Source: an uncultured Rubritalea sp. (GTDB lineage Bacteria > Verrucomicrobiota > Verrucomicrobiia > Verrucomicrobiales > Akkermansiaceae). Taken from it: DNA of 13,633 nt. Positions within the stretch are counted from its first letter, which is position 1; each line of letters starts with the position of its first letter. A program made the translations under genes and the position numbers. The DNA lies in contig CALFBV010000017.1 of NCBI GenBank assembly GCA_937951395.1, positions 1 through 13,633 of the forward strand, given 5' to 3'. Under the pieces are notes generated by a model that saw only the letters and a list, made by a program, of their open reading frames with translations, did no database searches and had not been told where the DNA came from. Of the stretch, positions 1 to 7,628 are shown piece after piece.

Positions 1-1134
1 ATCGCGGAGACCATGGAGAATTTTCACAGTATTTTCCTGTGATGGCTCTTCCACTCTCACCTGCTGGAAACGACGCTCCAGAGCTGAGTCTTTCTCAATA
101 AATTTTCTATATTCGTTCAGCGTGGTCGCGCCCACACATTGAAGCTCGGATCTACTGAGGGCTGGCTTGATGATATTAGATGCATCCATAGCGCCTTCTG
201 CAGAACCAGCACCCACGATGGTGTGGAGTTCGTCAATAAAGAGGATGACGTCACCCACTTTTTTGATTTCGTCCATCACTGCCTTGATGCGCTCTTCGAA
301 CTGTCCACGATACTTCGTACCCGCGACCATGAGTGCTAGATCGAGTGTGATGACTTTTTTATCCCGAAGTAGCTCCGGGACATTTCCAGTAATAATTTCT
401 TGAGCAAGGCCTTCTACAATAGCGGTCTTACCCACACCTGCTTCACCCACGAGGACGGGGTTGTTTTTGGTGCGTCGACATAAAATCTGGATCACGCGCT
501 CAGTCTCAGACTGCCGCCCTATAACTGGGTCTAGCTTTCCTTCATGTGCCATTTTTGTCAGATCTCTACCGAATGCCTTGAGTGCTGGCGTCTTGGTATT
601 TCCTTCCCCAGCTGACTCTTCATCATCAGAATCATTACTGCTACTGCCATCGTCATCAAATACCTCGAAGATGTCTTCTTCGCTATCTTCTGGATCGAAA
701 TTAGGATCTATTTCAGAGAGTATTTCTTGGCGTGCGGTTTGGATATCTACATCCAGGCTGCCGAGAACTCTTGCCGCTACTCCTTCCCCCTCGTGAAGTA
801 GGCCTAGCAGAAGGTGCTCAGTTCCCACGTATGAGTGATTTAGTTGCTTGGCTTCCTTATCAGCAAGGCTAAGGACTTTTTTCACACGTGGAGTGTAAGG
901 GATCTGTCCTGACATAGTTTGGTCTGGCCCTGTGCCGACCTGCTTCTCTACCTCCACGCGGACTGTTTCTAGCTGTAGCCCCATTTTTTCCAGGACATTA
1001 ACAGCCACACCCTGACCTAACTTAATAAGACCTAGTAGTACGTGCTCGGTGCCAACATAATTGTGGTTAAATCTCTCTGCCTCCTTGCGGGCGAGAGCTA
1101 ATACTTGCTGGGCTCTTGGAGTGAAATTATTCAT
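1..1134 (-). CDS. clpC: ClpC-type AAA+ unfoldase, N-terminal part (runs off the window)
   Basis: ATP-driven unfoldase that feeds substrates to the ClpP protease in the cytoplasm. The window holds the first 378 codons; the rest lies beyond base 1. It begins [19 protein letters not shown], followed by two Clp_N repeats, each carrying the signature YVGTEHxLLGL (about residues 26-36 and 101-111). A strongly acidic linker follows (about 139-178). The first AAA+ module has Walker A GEAGVGKT (about 229-236) and Walker [10 protein letters not shown] (about 296-304). The ATG at 1134-1132 lies 7 bases after the mcsB stop, so it is very probably co-transcribed with mcsA and mcsB. That gene order mirrors the Firmicutes mcsA-mcsB-clpC arrangement, in which McsB-phosphorylated proteins are delivered to ClpC. 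ClpA or ClpB is less likely because of the N-domain sequence and the McsA/McsB neighbours. Confidence 0.95.
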   Translation of the reverse strand, partial: MNNFTPRAQQVLALARKEAERFNHNYVGTEHVLLGLIKLGQGVAVNVLEKMGLQLETVRVEVEKQVGTGPDQTMSGQIPYTPRVKKVLSLADKEAKQLNHSYVGTEHLLLGLLHEGEGVAARVLGSLDVDIQTARQEILSEIDPNFDPEDSEEDIFEVFDDDGSSSNDSDDEESAGEGNTKTPALKAFGRDLTKMAHEGKLDPVIGRQSETERVIQILCRRTKNNPVLVGEAGVGKTAIVEGLAQEIITGNVPELLRDKKVITLDLALMVAGTKYRGQFEERIKAVMDEIKKVGDVILFIDELHTIVGAGSAEGAMDASNIIKPALSRSELQCVGATTLNEYRKFIEKDSALERRFQQVRVEEPSQENTVKILHGLRD

Positions 1135-1141
1135 TCTTTTT

Positions 1142-2293
1142 TTAATCTATGGGTGGCTCTATTGGAAGCTCATCACCAGGGTCGGTGCTGTTTACTTCAT
1201 TTTCTATGTTACTAATAGCAGGTGGATCTAGATTTTGCAAACGCTCACGGATGATTTCTGCACGAATTAGGTCTCTTTTTAGCGGTTCTAGCTCTTTTCC
1301 GGCATATAATTGCAAATGCGCGGGCTGAATTTCCATCATCAGAGCATCACACAGCTGCATGGTGCCCTCAGGGAAATAGCTAAGATCTGCACCGAGCCTG
1401 AGTAGAGAAATGTGGGTGAACGCCTCTTTAGAGTCAAACATATGGGCAAACTTTAACGTCCCATACGCCCTCCCTACTTTGTTACTAAGCTCGTGCGGTT
1501 CCTCCTCCATCATCTTGAGCCTTGCATTACGCTCGTGGTTGGCGACTTGTTTGATCACTCGCTCTAATCTATCGATGATCGCGTCCTCGGACTCACCAAG
1601 TGTGGATTGATTTGAAATCTGAAATAAGTCTCCGAGTGACTCAGTCCCCTCCCCGAATAGCCCCCTAACAGCGAGACCTAATTTACTCACAGCTTGGAGC
1701 ACTTGGCCTATCTGATCTGTTAGAACGAGAGCGGGCAAATGCAGCATCGCAGAAGCGCGCATTCCAGTTCCTAAGTTCGTTGGACAGGCGGTGATGTAGC
1801 CGAGATTACCATCATAGCCGTAGCTGAGCTTAGTTTCTAGATCACGGTCGATAGAATCTAACAGATCATATGCTTCACGGAGATGTAGACCTGCGCAGAT
1901 GGATTGCATACGAAGATGATCTTCCTCGTTCACCATGAGTGAGAGTGATTGCTTTCGGTTCACTACTGCGGCACATCCCTCACTTCGGGCAGCCTGTTCC
2001 CGGCTGATGAGATGACGCTCTACTAAAACTTGTTTCTGAAGTGAATCTAGCTGAGATAGCTCTTGGGCGAAGCCCTTCTTCATCTTCGTGAGTCCCGCTA
2101 TTTCTGGTAGAATGGTTTCTAAAATTGCTTTACGCTCTTCCTTCATCGCCCACCCAGGAAATGGAAAGTCACGGATATTCCTTGCTAGGCGAATACGGCT
2201 AGTAATAACCACCGAGTTGTCCTTGCTCTTGCCCGTCATCCAGTCTGCCGGATGCTTCACTAGTGTGGAGAACCTCATCATACTACTTGGCAT
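1142..2293 (-). CDS. mcsB: Protein-arginine kinase McsB (phosphagen kinase fold)
   Basis: Phosphorylates arginine side chains of proteins, marking them for ClpC-ClpP degradation in the well-studied Firmicutes system. Numbered from the ATG at 2293, visible family motifs are [13 protein letters not shown] TSRIRLARN (31-39), the NEEDH loop (122-126), [10 protein letters not shown] with the conserved Cys (170-179) and [16 protein letters not shown] (214-229). These cover nucleotide binding and catalysis, and nothing essential looks lost. Three starts compete: ATG 2293, which would overlap mcsA by 11 bases, or the paired ATGs at 2281 and 2278 just after the mcsA stop. The later pair gives [14 protein letters not shown], which looks more like a normal McsB N-terminus, so the true protein is probably 378 or 379 residues. 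No strong Shine-Dalgarno decides it. It sits between mcsA and clpC in a tight operon. Confidence 0.93.
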   Translation of the reverse strand: MPSSMMRFSTLVKHPADWMTGKSKDNSVVITSRIRLARNIRDFPFPGWAMKEERKAILETILPEIAGLTKMKKGFAQELSQLDSLQKQVLVERHLISREQAARSEGCAAVVNRKQSLSLMVNEEDHLRMQSICAGLHLREAYDLLDSIDRDLETKLSYGYDGNLGYITACPTNLGTGMRASAMLHLPALVLTDQIGQVLQAVSKLGLAVRGLFGEGTESLGDLFQISNQSTLGESEDAIIDRLERVIKQVANHERNARLKMMEEEPHELSNKVGRAYGTLKFAHMFDSKEAFTHISLLRLGADLSYFPEGTMQLCDALMMEIQPAHLQLYAGKELEPLKRDLIRAEIIRERLQNLDPPAISNIENEVNSTDPGDELPIEPPID

Positions 2294-2792
2294 CTACAGG
2301 TAAGGTTTTCTGGAGAGTTTCGAGCTCATTCTTAAGCTTCCCCGCCTTTTCATATTCTTCATTGGCGATGGCTTTATCGAGCTTGCTTTGGAGTGTCTTC
2401 AACTTTGTCTTGGCCTCTATCTCTTTCAGCATGCCCTCCGGAACCTTTCCTTTATGCTGAGTCCCCTTATGCATATTGCGGATCATGCTCTGCACTTCAC
2501 TACCGAAGGTATCATAGCAAGAGCTACAACCCAGTCTCCCAATCTTGCGTAGATCTGCTAAGGTGAATCCACAATCCGCGCACTCGCTCTTACTTGACGC
2601 AGCATGTTCTTCAGCTTTAGCAGGGGCAAATTGATCATCGCTCATGAGCATATCTGTCAGGTCAAAGTTTTCTAAATTAGTAATCCCCTTATCATCTGCA
2701 CATTGATTACAGAGATGGATTTTCTGGGACTTATCACCTACTACTTTGGTGTAAGTCACGTTCGCTTCTTGTTCACAAAATTGGCACTTCAT
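2283..2792 (-). CDS. mcsA: McsA, zinc-finger/UVR activator of McsB
   Basis: Small zinc protein (169 residues) that in Firmicutes binds and activates the arginine kinase McsB. Four CxxC pairs are visible: C3/C6, C28/C31, C71/C74 and C89/C92, two complete zinc sites. A C-terminal UVR (UvrB/UvrC-like) helical hairpin follows at about 133-166, starting LKTLQSKLDKAIANEEYEKA. The ATG at 2792-2790 is chosen over a longer TTG start because MKCQFCEQ places the first zinc pair at the usual N-terminal position. The stop touches or overlaps mcsB. Upstream, the stop of a degraded sulfatase ORF lies only two bases before this ATG, with GGTGGTGA as a possible weak ribosome site. Its promoter must lie inside or beyond that debris; no CtsR or CIRCE-like site was seen. 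Confidence 0.92.
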   Translation of the reverse strand: MKCQFCEQEANVTYTKVVGDKSQKIHLCNQCADDKGITNLENFDLTDMLMSDDQFAPAKAEEHAASSKSECADCGFTLADLRKIGRLGCSSCYDTFGSEVQSMIRNMHKGTQHKGKVPEGMLKEIEAKTKLKTLQSKLDKAIANEEYEKAGKLKNELETLQKTLPVDAK

Positions 2793-2794
2793 TG

Positions 2795-3205
2795 TCACCA
2801 CCAGACTACACACGAACTCGCGGGTATGCGAAGTTTTTTCTCAGGAAAATCAGAAACCATCTCAAAGCTAGAGAGCTGTGCTAGTTTTTTCCTTTTGATG
2901 CGCTTGGCTTTTAGGTTCAGGTCATTATCACGCACATCCTTGAGCTTCGCCTGCATCATCAATTTGTAACGGGCTACTACACCCTTAAACTTAGGGTCTT
3001 TTACCAGATTTGTGTATTGCTTAGGGTCACTCTTCACATCAAACAGCTCGACCCCATCTCCCACGTCTTCGCCATACTGAATGTAGGAAAAATGATCATC
3101 AGGCAGCAGACACCCTTTCCTCATAGGAGCAACACAAAATGCGGTTTCGCGCACCAAAAACGATCCTGGATGGACTCGATATTTAAGAAAATAGCAGACC
3201 TGAAG
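2795..3205 (-). pseudogene. C-terminal remnant of a sulfatase
   Basis: An open frame bounded upstream by a TAG at 3208-3206 and ending in TGA at 2797-2795. Its middle reads like the end of a secreted sulfatase: FSYIQYGEDVGDGVELFDVK followed by SDPKQYTNLVKDP matches the usual C-terminal layout where the Y-I-x-Y strand is followed by ELYD...DPxExxNL. There is no formylglycine motif, no metal-binding N-terminal domain, no signal peptide and no ATG at a sensible place (only a TTG at 3157). The tail after about residue 75 is basic and does not look family-like, so it may be frameshifted. I infer a decayed gene whose 5' part was deleted. It is not necessarily related to the intact-looking sulfatase at 12542, whose C-terminus is outside the window. 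Confidence 0.65.
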
Positions 3206-3216
3206 CTACCCTATGA

Positions 3217-3375
3217 TTATTCTACTGCATAATCCAGGGTAAACCCATTTTGATTACGCTCCATAAAACTGCGAGTTATAATGTAGACTCTATTCCTGGC
3301 TACTTGAACCGTGCCTTCTTCAGAGTCCAGGTGAATCAACCCTAGACCATACTCCTGAGGGTAGTGACATCCTTC
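3217..3375 (-). pseudogene. Possible short gene remnant, unrecognised
   Basis: Between the DUF3472 stop and the sulfatase remnant, one minus-strand frame stays open and reads protein-like: HYPQEYGLGLIHLDSEEGTV, then QVARNRVYIITRSFMERNQN, ending LDYAVE and TAA at 3219-3217. It is in a different frame from DUF3472 and its open frame runs back into the 3' end of that gene. There is no convincing start codon. It resembles the end of some larger protein rather than a small gene. I do not recognise the family, and chance openness is possible over about 50 codons. Confidence 0.25.
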
Positions 3376-4267
3376 ACTTTTTCTCACTCCCTATCAACGG
3401 CAGCACACTCTTAGGAAGCTTTCCTTTACGGACATCTCCCTGCATCCAGCTCCAGAGCTTATTAGTCTTCATCTCGGTAGCTCCACCAGTTTGCAGGAAA
3501 AATCCGTCACCATCCTTGCCCGCGTCCACATTAGTAGCTGGGTTGCGGTCGCCAGTGAAGCGAGCTTTAGTGAGAGGTGTCCATTTCTCATCTAAACCCA
3601 GTGACCAGGTATTTTGAAAACGAGCACGACGGATTATTTTTGCAGATTTGTAATTACGACGGAAGTCCTCTACGAATCCGTAACCACCTCGCAAGTAGAT
3701 TCTTTTTTTAGGGGTTGGTGTTCGTAGCGTAGTCATGGATTGCCACTGCTTACGCTTCCCATCATAGAGCCAGCCCTTGAAGTCAGTATATGCGACTCCA
3801 TCCACGATGACCTGCTTCGCCTGGACTAGGAAGCGCACCGCCTCGCCCACCTTCCAATCATAGTCATAAAAACTCTGTACCCCAGTCCCTTCACCGCCAA
3901 ATCTACCGGTACGAACTCCTTCTCCTGTTTCCAGCACACGTGCACGTTTAGACTCATCCACTGCATTTTTATCATCCGTATTAGATTTATCCCAGACGGA
4001 AAAAACAATAATTTTCTTACCATTTGAAAGCTCCTGCATTCCCAAGTATCCACTATTGAATCCCATGGCACAAAAGTAGGTTCCGGGTGCAGATTTCTGC
4101 ACCACTACTTCCGTGTAGAGCGCGAGAGATTCTCCCATCTCGTAGCTGAGGTGAACTGACCTACACTGGCGTTTTTTCTCCATTTCTAAATCAGGAGCTG
4201 AGAAGGCAATTTCGGTTAGTCCCAATATTGCCAATATCGGTAACATCAAATTTTTAAGCGGCATCAT
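3374..4267 (-). CDS. Exported DUF3472 domain protein
   Basis: A 297-residue secreted protein. Residues 1-24 form a signal peptide: MMPLKN, then the hydrophobic stretch LMLPILAILGLTEIAFSA, with likely cleavage after A24. The rest is one DUF3472 domain: YFCAMGFNSGYLGMQELSNG (about 64-83), IIVFSVWD (86-93) and GTGVQSFYDYDWKVGE (127-142) are its hallmark strings. The family is frequent in secreted carbohydrate-related proteins of Planctomycetes, Verrucomicrobia and Bacteroidetes, but no biochemical function is certain. Two adjacent ATGs (4267 and 4264) are possible starts. It ends in TGA (3376-3374), showing that TGA terminates translation normally in this genome. No operon partner is evident; its 3' neighbours are gene debris. 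Confidence 0.88.
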   Translation of the reverse strand: MMPLKNLMLPILAILGLTEIAFSAPDLEMEKKRQCRSVHLSYEMGESLALYTEVVVQKSAPGTYFCAMGFNSGYLGMQELSNGKKIIVFSVWDKSNTDDKNAVDESKRARVLETGEGVRTGRFGGEGTGVQSFYDYDWKVGEAVRFLVQAKQVIVDGVAYTDFKGWLYDGKRKQWQSMTTLRTPTPKKRIYLRGGYGFVEDFRRNYKSAKIIRRARFQNTWSLGLDEKWTPLTKARFTGDRNPATNVDAGKDGDGFFLQTGGATEMKTNKLWSWMQGDVRKGKLPKSVLPLIGSEKK

Positions 4268-4578
4268 TCTATTAGTTTAGTGTGTTATTTAATAAGCTGT
4301 TTGAGTAATGCATCGACCTTGAATCGTAAGTATAGATTTCATGATGATGAATACTCACTTGAGTAAAGCACCTATCTAATCATTAAGCAACTGGTTTAAA
4401 CTGGTAACACCACTCCGTGAACCAAATAAGACAACTAGTTTTATCAAGTATTTCTAGTGTTTCACATCAGAAAAGAACGGACGCTTTCTCTTACTATCAG
4501 CATTATTCCGCAGTCATGATACCCGAGTATAGAAATATGGTTTATGAGGAATACATCCCTACTTTATTCTGGGAAATA
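4268..4578. other. Gene-free stretch of about 310 bases
   Basis: No credible coding frame or RNA gene was found on either strand. It must carry the promoter of the minus-strand DUF3472 gene at its left end and any 3' signal of the minus-strand NUDIX gene at its right end, but no clear -35/-10 pair or T-tailed hairpin stands out. A small inverted repeat (TACTC-ACTT-GAGTA, near 4350) and a tandem ACTGGT pair (near 4390) are too short to interpret. Confidence 0.5.
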
Positions 4579-5031
4579 CTAAATCTCTAACTCAAAGAAA
4601 TCCCGCATCACCTCTCGATACACTTCTAGTTTAAATCCTGGAAGCCAGTCCGCCTCGAAATCTTCTGGTTTCACCCAATCAAAATCACGAAACTCTGGAT
4701 TATTTTCCCCTAGGTCTGGACCTTTGGCTTTTTTCTTCAGTTGACAGAGAAAATAGGTTTGCTCTTGGCCATCCCATTTCTTTTTCACCCTTATATGAGC
4801 GGGATAGAAATAAAAATATCCGTCCCGGTATTCAATCGTCTTATAATCTTCTGGCGGAATCCCCACTTCCTCCATGACCTCGCGCTCCATTGCTTCTAGG
4901 CGGGATTCTTTCCCATCAACACCCCCTTGCGGGAATTGCCAGGCTCCACGATCATTCTTCCTCTCGCACACTAAAATCTCTCCTTTTTTATTCAAAATAA
5001 TTGCAGCTACATTAGGACGAAATTTCGGCAT
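4579..5031 (-). CDS. NUDIX hydrolase, RppH/diadenosine polyphosphatase type
   Basis: A 150-residue cytoplasmic NUDIX hydrolase. It begins MPKFRPNVAAIILNKKGEIL, which matches the RppH/IalA group (YRPNVGIIL...), followed by WQFPQGGVD. The Nudix box is complete: G36-x5-E42-x7-R50-E51-V52-x-E54-E55-x-G57-I58, giving the metal-binding glutamates. The group removes pyrophosphate from the 5' end of triphosphorylated mRNA or cleaves diadenosine polyphosphates; which one applies here cannot be told by eye. The ATG at 5031 is preferred to an upstream TTG at 5043 because it aligns with the family N-terminus. It is divergent from the exported protein at 5154, with about 120 bases between them holding both promoters. 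Confidence 0.9.
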   Translation of the reverse strand: MPKFRPNVAAIILNKKGEILVCERKNDRGAWQFPQGGVDGKESRLEAMEREVMEEVGIPPEDYKTIEYRDGYFYFYPAHIRVKKKWDGQEQTYFLCQLKKKAKGPDLGENNPEFRDFDWVKPEDFEADWLPGFKLEVYREVMRDFFELEI

Positions 5032-5153
5032 GACACTAAACAAGCATCTTTTTTCAATTCTTGCAATCTAGGTTTTGACGAATTATCGTAACTAGTCATA
5101 ATTAACACCGTAAACCACTCTGCAAGCTAAAATATAAGACCACCACTATTATC

Positions 5154-5687
5154 ATGAAATCATTCATCAAATCTACAGTATTCGCCGCAATTTCCTCGTT
5201 CCTAGCTCTCGGGCAGCTCAGTCATGCTCAAGATACAAATGATAAAGACAACACTGACGTCACTACTAGTTCCAAAAGATTTTGGGAAGCAGACCTTCCT
5301 GGGGGCAACTATATGGTCGCGCTTGACAGAGTTTCATCAGTAAGCATGCATTCTTACATCATCGGTAAATCACTCGTAGTCTATGAAGTCTGTGTGCAGA
5401 CGAGTGGTTCAGGCTTGGTAAGATTTTACACCTTTGAGGCTGTAGGTGAGAGATCTGACTCCAACATCGCTAAAAACCTTATCGAGCGTGGCAAAAACCT
5501 CGTAGAACAAGGTGGCAGCCGTGCGGGAATAGATACAAATACCACGGTAGAAAAAGAATACCCCATCACCACTCACTCACACACTATCGAGTATAGAATC
5601 TTCGATAAAGAGGATCTCAACCAGCTCTACAGCTCACTCAAGCGCTCATGGAAAGAGAACAGAGGGCGTAAATTCACTATTAAGTAA
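5154..5687 (+). CDS. Exported protein of unknown function
   Basis: A 177-residue protein I do not recognise. Residues 1-25 form a clear signal peptide: basic MKSFIK, a hydrophobic core, and a likely cleavage site at SHA|QD (25/26). The mature part begins with a polar Asp/Thr-rich stretch (about 26-40), followed by a mixed domain with WEADLPGGNYMVALDRVSSV and a more charged C-terminal half ending RKFTIK. It has no cysteine pairs likely to matter and no transmembrane segment, so periplasmic or surface location is inferred. The ATG is not preceded by a clear Shine-Dalgarno. It is followed 52 bases later by the exonuclease gene on the same strand, so co-transcription is possible but not evident. 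Confidence 0.75.
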   Translation: MKSFIKSTVFAAISSFLALGQLSHAQDTNDKDNTDVTTSSKRFWEADLPGGNYMVALDRVSSVSMHSYIIGKSLVVYEVCVQTSGSGLVRFYTFEAVGERSDSNIAKNLIERGKNLVEQGGSRAGIDTNTTVEKEYPITTHSHTIEYRIFDKEDLNQLYSSLKRSWKENRGRKFTIK

Positions 5688-5739
5688 GACTCTAGATTTT
5701 ATATCACACCCTCCCGTATTTCTCAGCGATGATAGCCCT

Positions 5740-6366
5740 GTGATTAGACAAGCCACTTTCACTGCCGTAGACTTCGAGTCAGCTGGCACTAGCTCTGGAG
5801 GCACCGACACCCCCGTTCAGATAGGCACTGCTACATGGTCCCCCTCAGTTGAACCACCTAAGCAACTCTCAGACACCTGGATGTCCTACATCCATACTGA
5901 TCGCAAAATTACTTGGGTCGCGCAGCAAGTCCACGGCATCACTAAGGAACACTTAAGAGATGCCCCTAAGATGATACTCCTCTGGCCTGACATCAAACGT
6001 CGCCTCAGAGGAAATATAGTCGTTGCTCACGGGCACGGCACAGAAAAACGCTTTCTCAGAGCTTTCCCCGGCCACGGATTCGGCCCATGGGTGGACACCC
6101 TACACCTGGCCCGAGCAGCATATCCAACATTAGATGATTACTCGCTCGGAAGTATTTGCGGCGCACTCAAGTTAGAAGAAGAGATTACTGCACTATCTAA
6201 TACATCCTCTACTAAAAGTAAGCTCACCTGGCACGATGCACTCTACGACTCCATCGCTTCCATAGTTCTCCTCCGGCACATCATTCAGAATTTTTCACTA
6301 GAGGACTCAGACATCTCACTGCTCACTCAGCCTAATACTTCTTCGTGGAGAAAAAATAGACGATAG
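5740..6366 (+). CDS. DEDDh-type 3'-5' exonuclease-like protein
   Basis: A 208-residue member of the DnaQ/epsilon-like exonuclease fold. Exo I is FTAVDFESAG with D11 and E13; exo II is VVAHGHGTEKRFL; D119 lies in WVDTLHLARAAYP; exo III is H165-x4-D170 in WHDALYDS. These correspond to the DEDDh layout used to remove 3' nucleotides. The exo II acidic position, five residues after the His of AH, is glutamate (E102) instead of the usual aspartate. This may alter activity or may be a subfamily trait. The GTG start at 5740 is chosen because it gives IRQATFTAVDFESAG, a normal distance to the first motif; the nearby ATG at 5729 is out of frame. Its 3' end converges on the sterol-desaturase-like gene with 16 bases between. 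Confidence 0.82.
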   Translation: MIRQATFTAVDFESAGTSSGGTDTPVQIGTATWSPSVEPPKQLSDTWMSYIHTDRKITWVAQQVHGITKEHLRDAPKMILLWPDIKRRLRGNIVVAHGHGTEKRFLRAFPGHGFGPWVDTLHLARAAYPTLDDYSLGSICGALKLEEEITALSNTSSTKSKLTWHDALYDSIASIVLLRHIIQNFSLEDSDISLLTQPNTSSWRKNRR

Positions 6367-6382
6367 AGCGGAAGTCATTCAA

Positions 6383-7510
6383 CTATTTACCCTTAGGTTT
6401 TTTCTTCTTTTTTCGCGGCTTCAGAGGAAACCAAAACTGCTTCCAAATCCCCTCTGGTGGCTTACCACTGACAATTCCATATTCTTCTGGCCACTCACCT
6501 TTAGGGCAGCGATAAGTGCCAAAGATCATATCGATCACTGGCAGGTGAACCGCGTAGTTGGCATCCATATATTTATGGTCCTTGGCATGATGCCAGTGAT
6601 GAAACTGCGGTGTCGCAATGATGTAACGAAGCCAGCCAAAGTTAATCCCCACATTAGCGTGAATAGCTACCGCCTGAACGCCAACCAAGGTGATATAGGC
6701 ATTCAACGCAGACACTTCAAAGCCTAAGGCATACAGAGGTAACATGACGATGGAGCGTGTGACTAGAATTTCAATCAAATGCGTGCGTGACCCCGCTAGC
6801 CAATCCATATGTTCTGCCGAGTGATGCACTGCGTGAAATCTCCACAACATCGGGATTTTATGATGAAAGCGATGGCACAAATATTGGCAGAGATCAGCAG
6901 CAAATGTGGCTACAATAAATTGCAACCAAATAGGCATCGAACGGATACCATTTTGCACTGATGCGAGAGCCATCCAGCCAAACCAATCTTCTGTGAATGT
7001 AGTGACGAACAATAGAATGAACTGAATTAATAAATGGCTAACAAAAAAGTAAGCTAAGTCAGTCCTCCAGCCTTTACGTAGAATTTTCTGTTCTCTATGC
7101 AGAGCAAAACTGCGCTCGATAGGAATGAAAATGAGCATCGAAAAGATCAGGCTCAGGGCAAACCAGTCAAGACCGAAAGAATAAGGCGTTGACTCATAGA
7201 ATTTCACTTCCACCGCGGATCCTCCAGCTACCGTGGCGACTAATGCACTGACAATTCCAATAACTGCAAGTTTTTTAGAGCGATTAAGAACGAAGCTGAT
7301 GACACCCATAAAGTAAGCGATGATCAAACAGATAAATATTGTTCCACGAACAAAATCCACAGAATAGGCCGCCCTTATCTCCTGAGAAGTAAAAACCTCT
7401 GGGTAATAAAAACAGAGCACCCCCATGAGTGAAAGTATCCCCAGAAAGGCTGATAAATACCCACTGATGAGTCCTTTTCCAAATTGCATCTCTATTTCGT
7501 CAGACATCAT
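6383..7510 (-). CDS. Sterol desaturase / fatty acid hydroxylase superfamily membrane protein
   Basis: A 375-residue integral membrane di-iron enzyme candidate. Several hydrophobic segments are visible (about 16-37, 52-75, 82-98, 115-131, 152-172, 193-209, 247-265). The His clusters that bind iron in PF04116 enzymes are present: HRFHH (213-217), HAVHH (226-230), H244, H284 and HHWHH (304-308) with H312. This supports C-H hydroxylation or desaturation of a lipid, but the substrate cannot be read from the sequence. The C-terminus is unusually lysine-rich (PRKKKKKPKGK) and would face the cytoplasm. The roughly 110-residue N-terminal extension with extra membrane segments is longer than in minimal family members. 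Two ATGs (7510, 7507) compete. It is divergent from lexA, with 118 bases between. Confidence 0.9.
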   Translation of the reverse strand: MMSDEIEMQFGKGLISGYLSAFLGILSLMGVLCFYYPEVFTSQEIRAAYSVDFVRGTIFICLIIAYFMGVISFVLNRSKKLAVIGIVSALVATVAGGSAVEVKFYESTPYSFGLDWFALSLIFSMLIFIPIERSFALHREQKILRKGWRTDLAYFFVSHLLIQFILLFVTTFTEDWFGWMALASVQNGIRSMPIWLQFIVATFAADLCQYLCHRFHHKIPMLWRFHAVHHSAEHMDWLAGSRTHLIEILVTRSIVMLPLYALGFEVSALNAYITLVGVQAVAIHANVGINFGWLRYIIATPQFHHWHHAKDHKYMDANYAVHLPVIDMIFGTYRCPKGEWPEEYGIVSGKPPEGIWKQFWFPLKPRKKKKKPKGK

Positions 7511-7592
7511 CGGAGTATAACCTCATGAGTATAGTAGTCACGCTCAAAGACAGCATCTGAAATCAGCCTATTCTATTTTCTGACTTTAGCCG

Positions 7593-7598
7593 TTGACA
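7593..7598 (+). promoter_or_regulatory. Candidate -35 box of lexA
   Basis: A perfect TTGACA 30 bases before the lexA ATG. The best-spaced -10 candidates (around 7616-7625) are poor, and a start near there would leave almost no leader, so lexA mRNA may be nearly leaderless. No Shine-Dalgarno precedes the ATG. Confidence 0.45.
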
Positions 7599-7612
7599 TG
7601 TTCTATCGAATA
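7599..7612 (+). promoter_or_regulatory. Candidate LexA operator (SOS box)
   Basis: TGTTC-TATC-GAATA abuts the TTGACA box and lies in the spacer of the lexA promoter. The core TTC-N4-GAA is a perfect inverted repeat and the outer positions differ by one base from TGTTC-N4-GAACA, which I recall being reported as a verrucomicrobial LexA motif. A further TGTTC half occurs at 7614-7618. Binding here would block RNA polymerase and fit autoregulation. Confidence 0.6.
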
Positions 7613-7628
7613 GTGTTCAAATAGATAC

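Noticed and set aside
139..796. Plus-strand ORFs opposite clpC
   Set aside because: They are shadows of the conserved ClpC reading frame on the minus strand and have no family features.
4340..4400. Short inverted and direct repeats in the gene-free stretch
   Set aside because: They are only 5-6 bases and expected by chance in AT-rich DNA.
6366..6420. Terminator between the converging exonuclease and desaturase-like genes
   Set aside because: The T-rich run is the lysine-rich C-terminal coding end of the minus-strand gene, and no stable stem precedes it.
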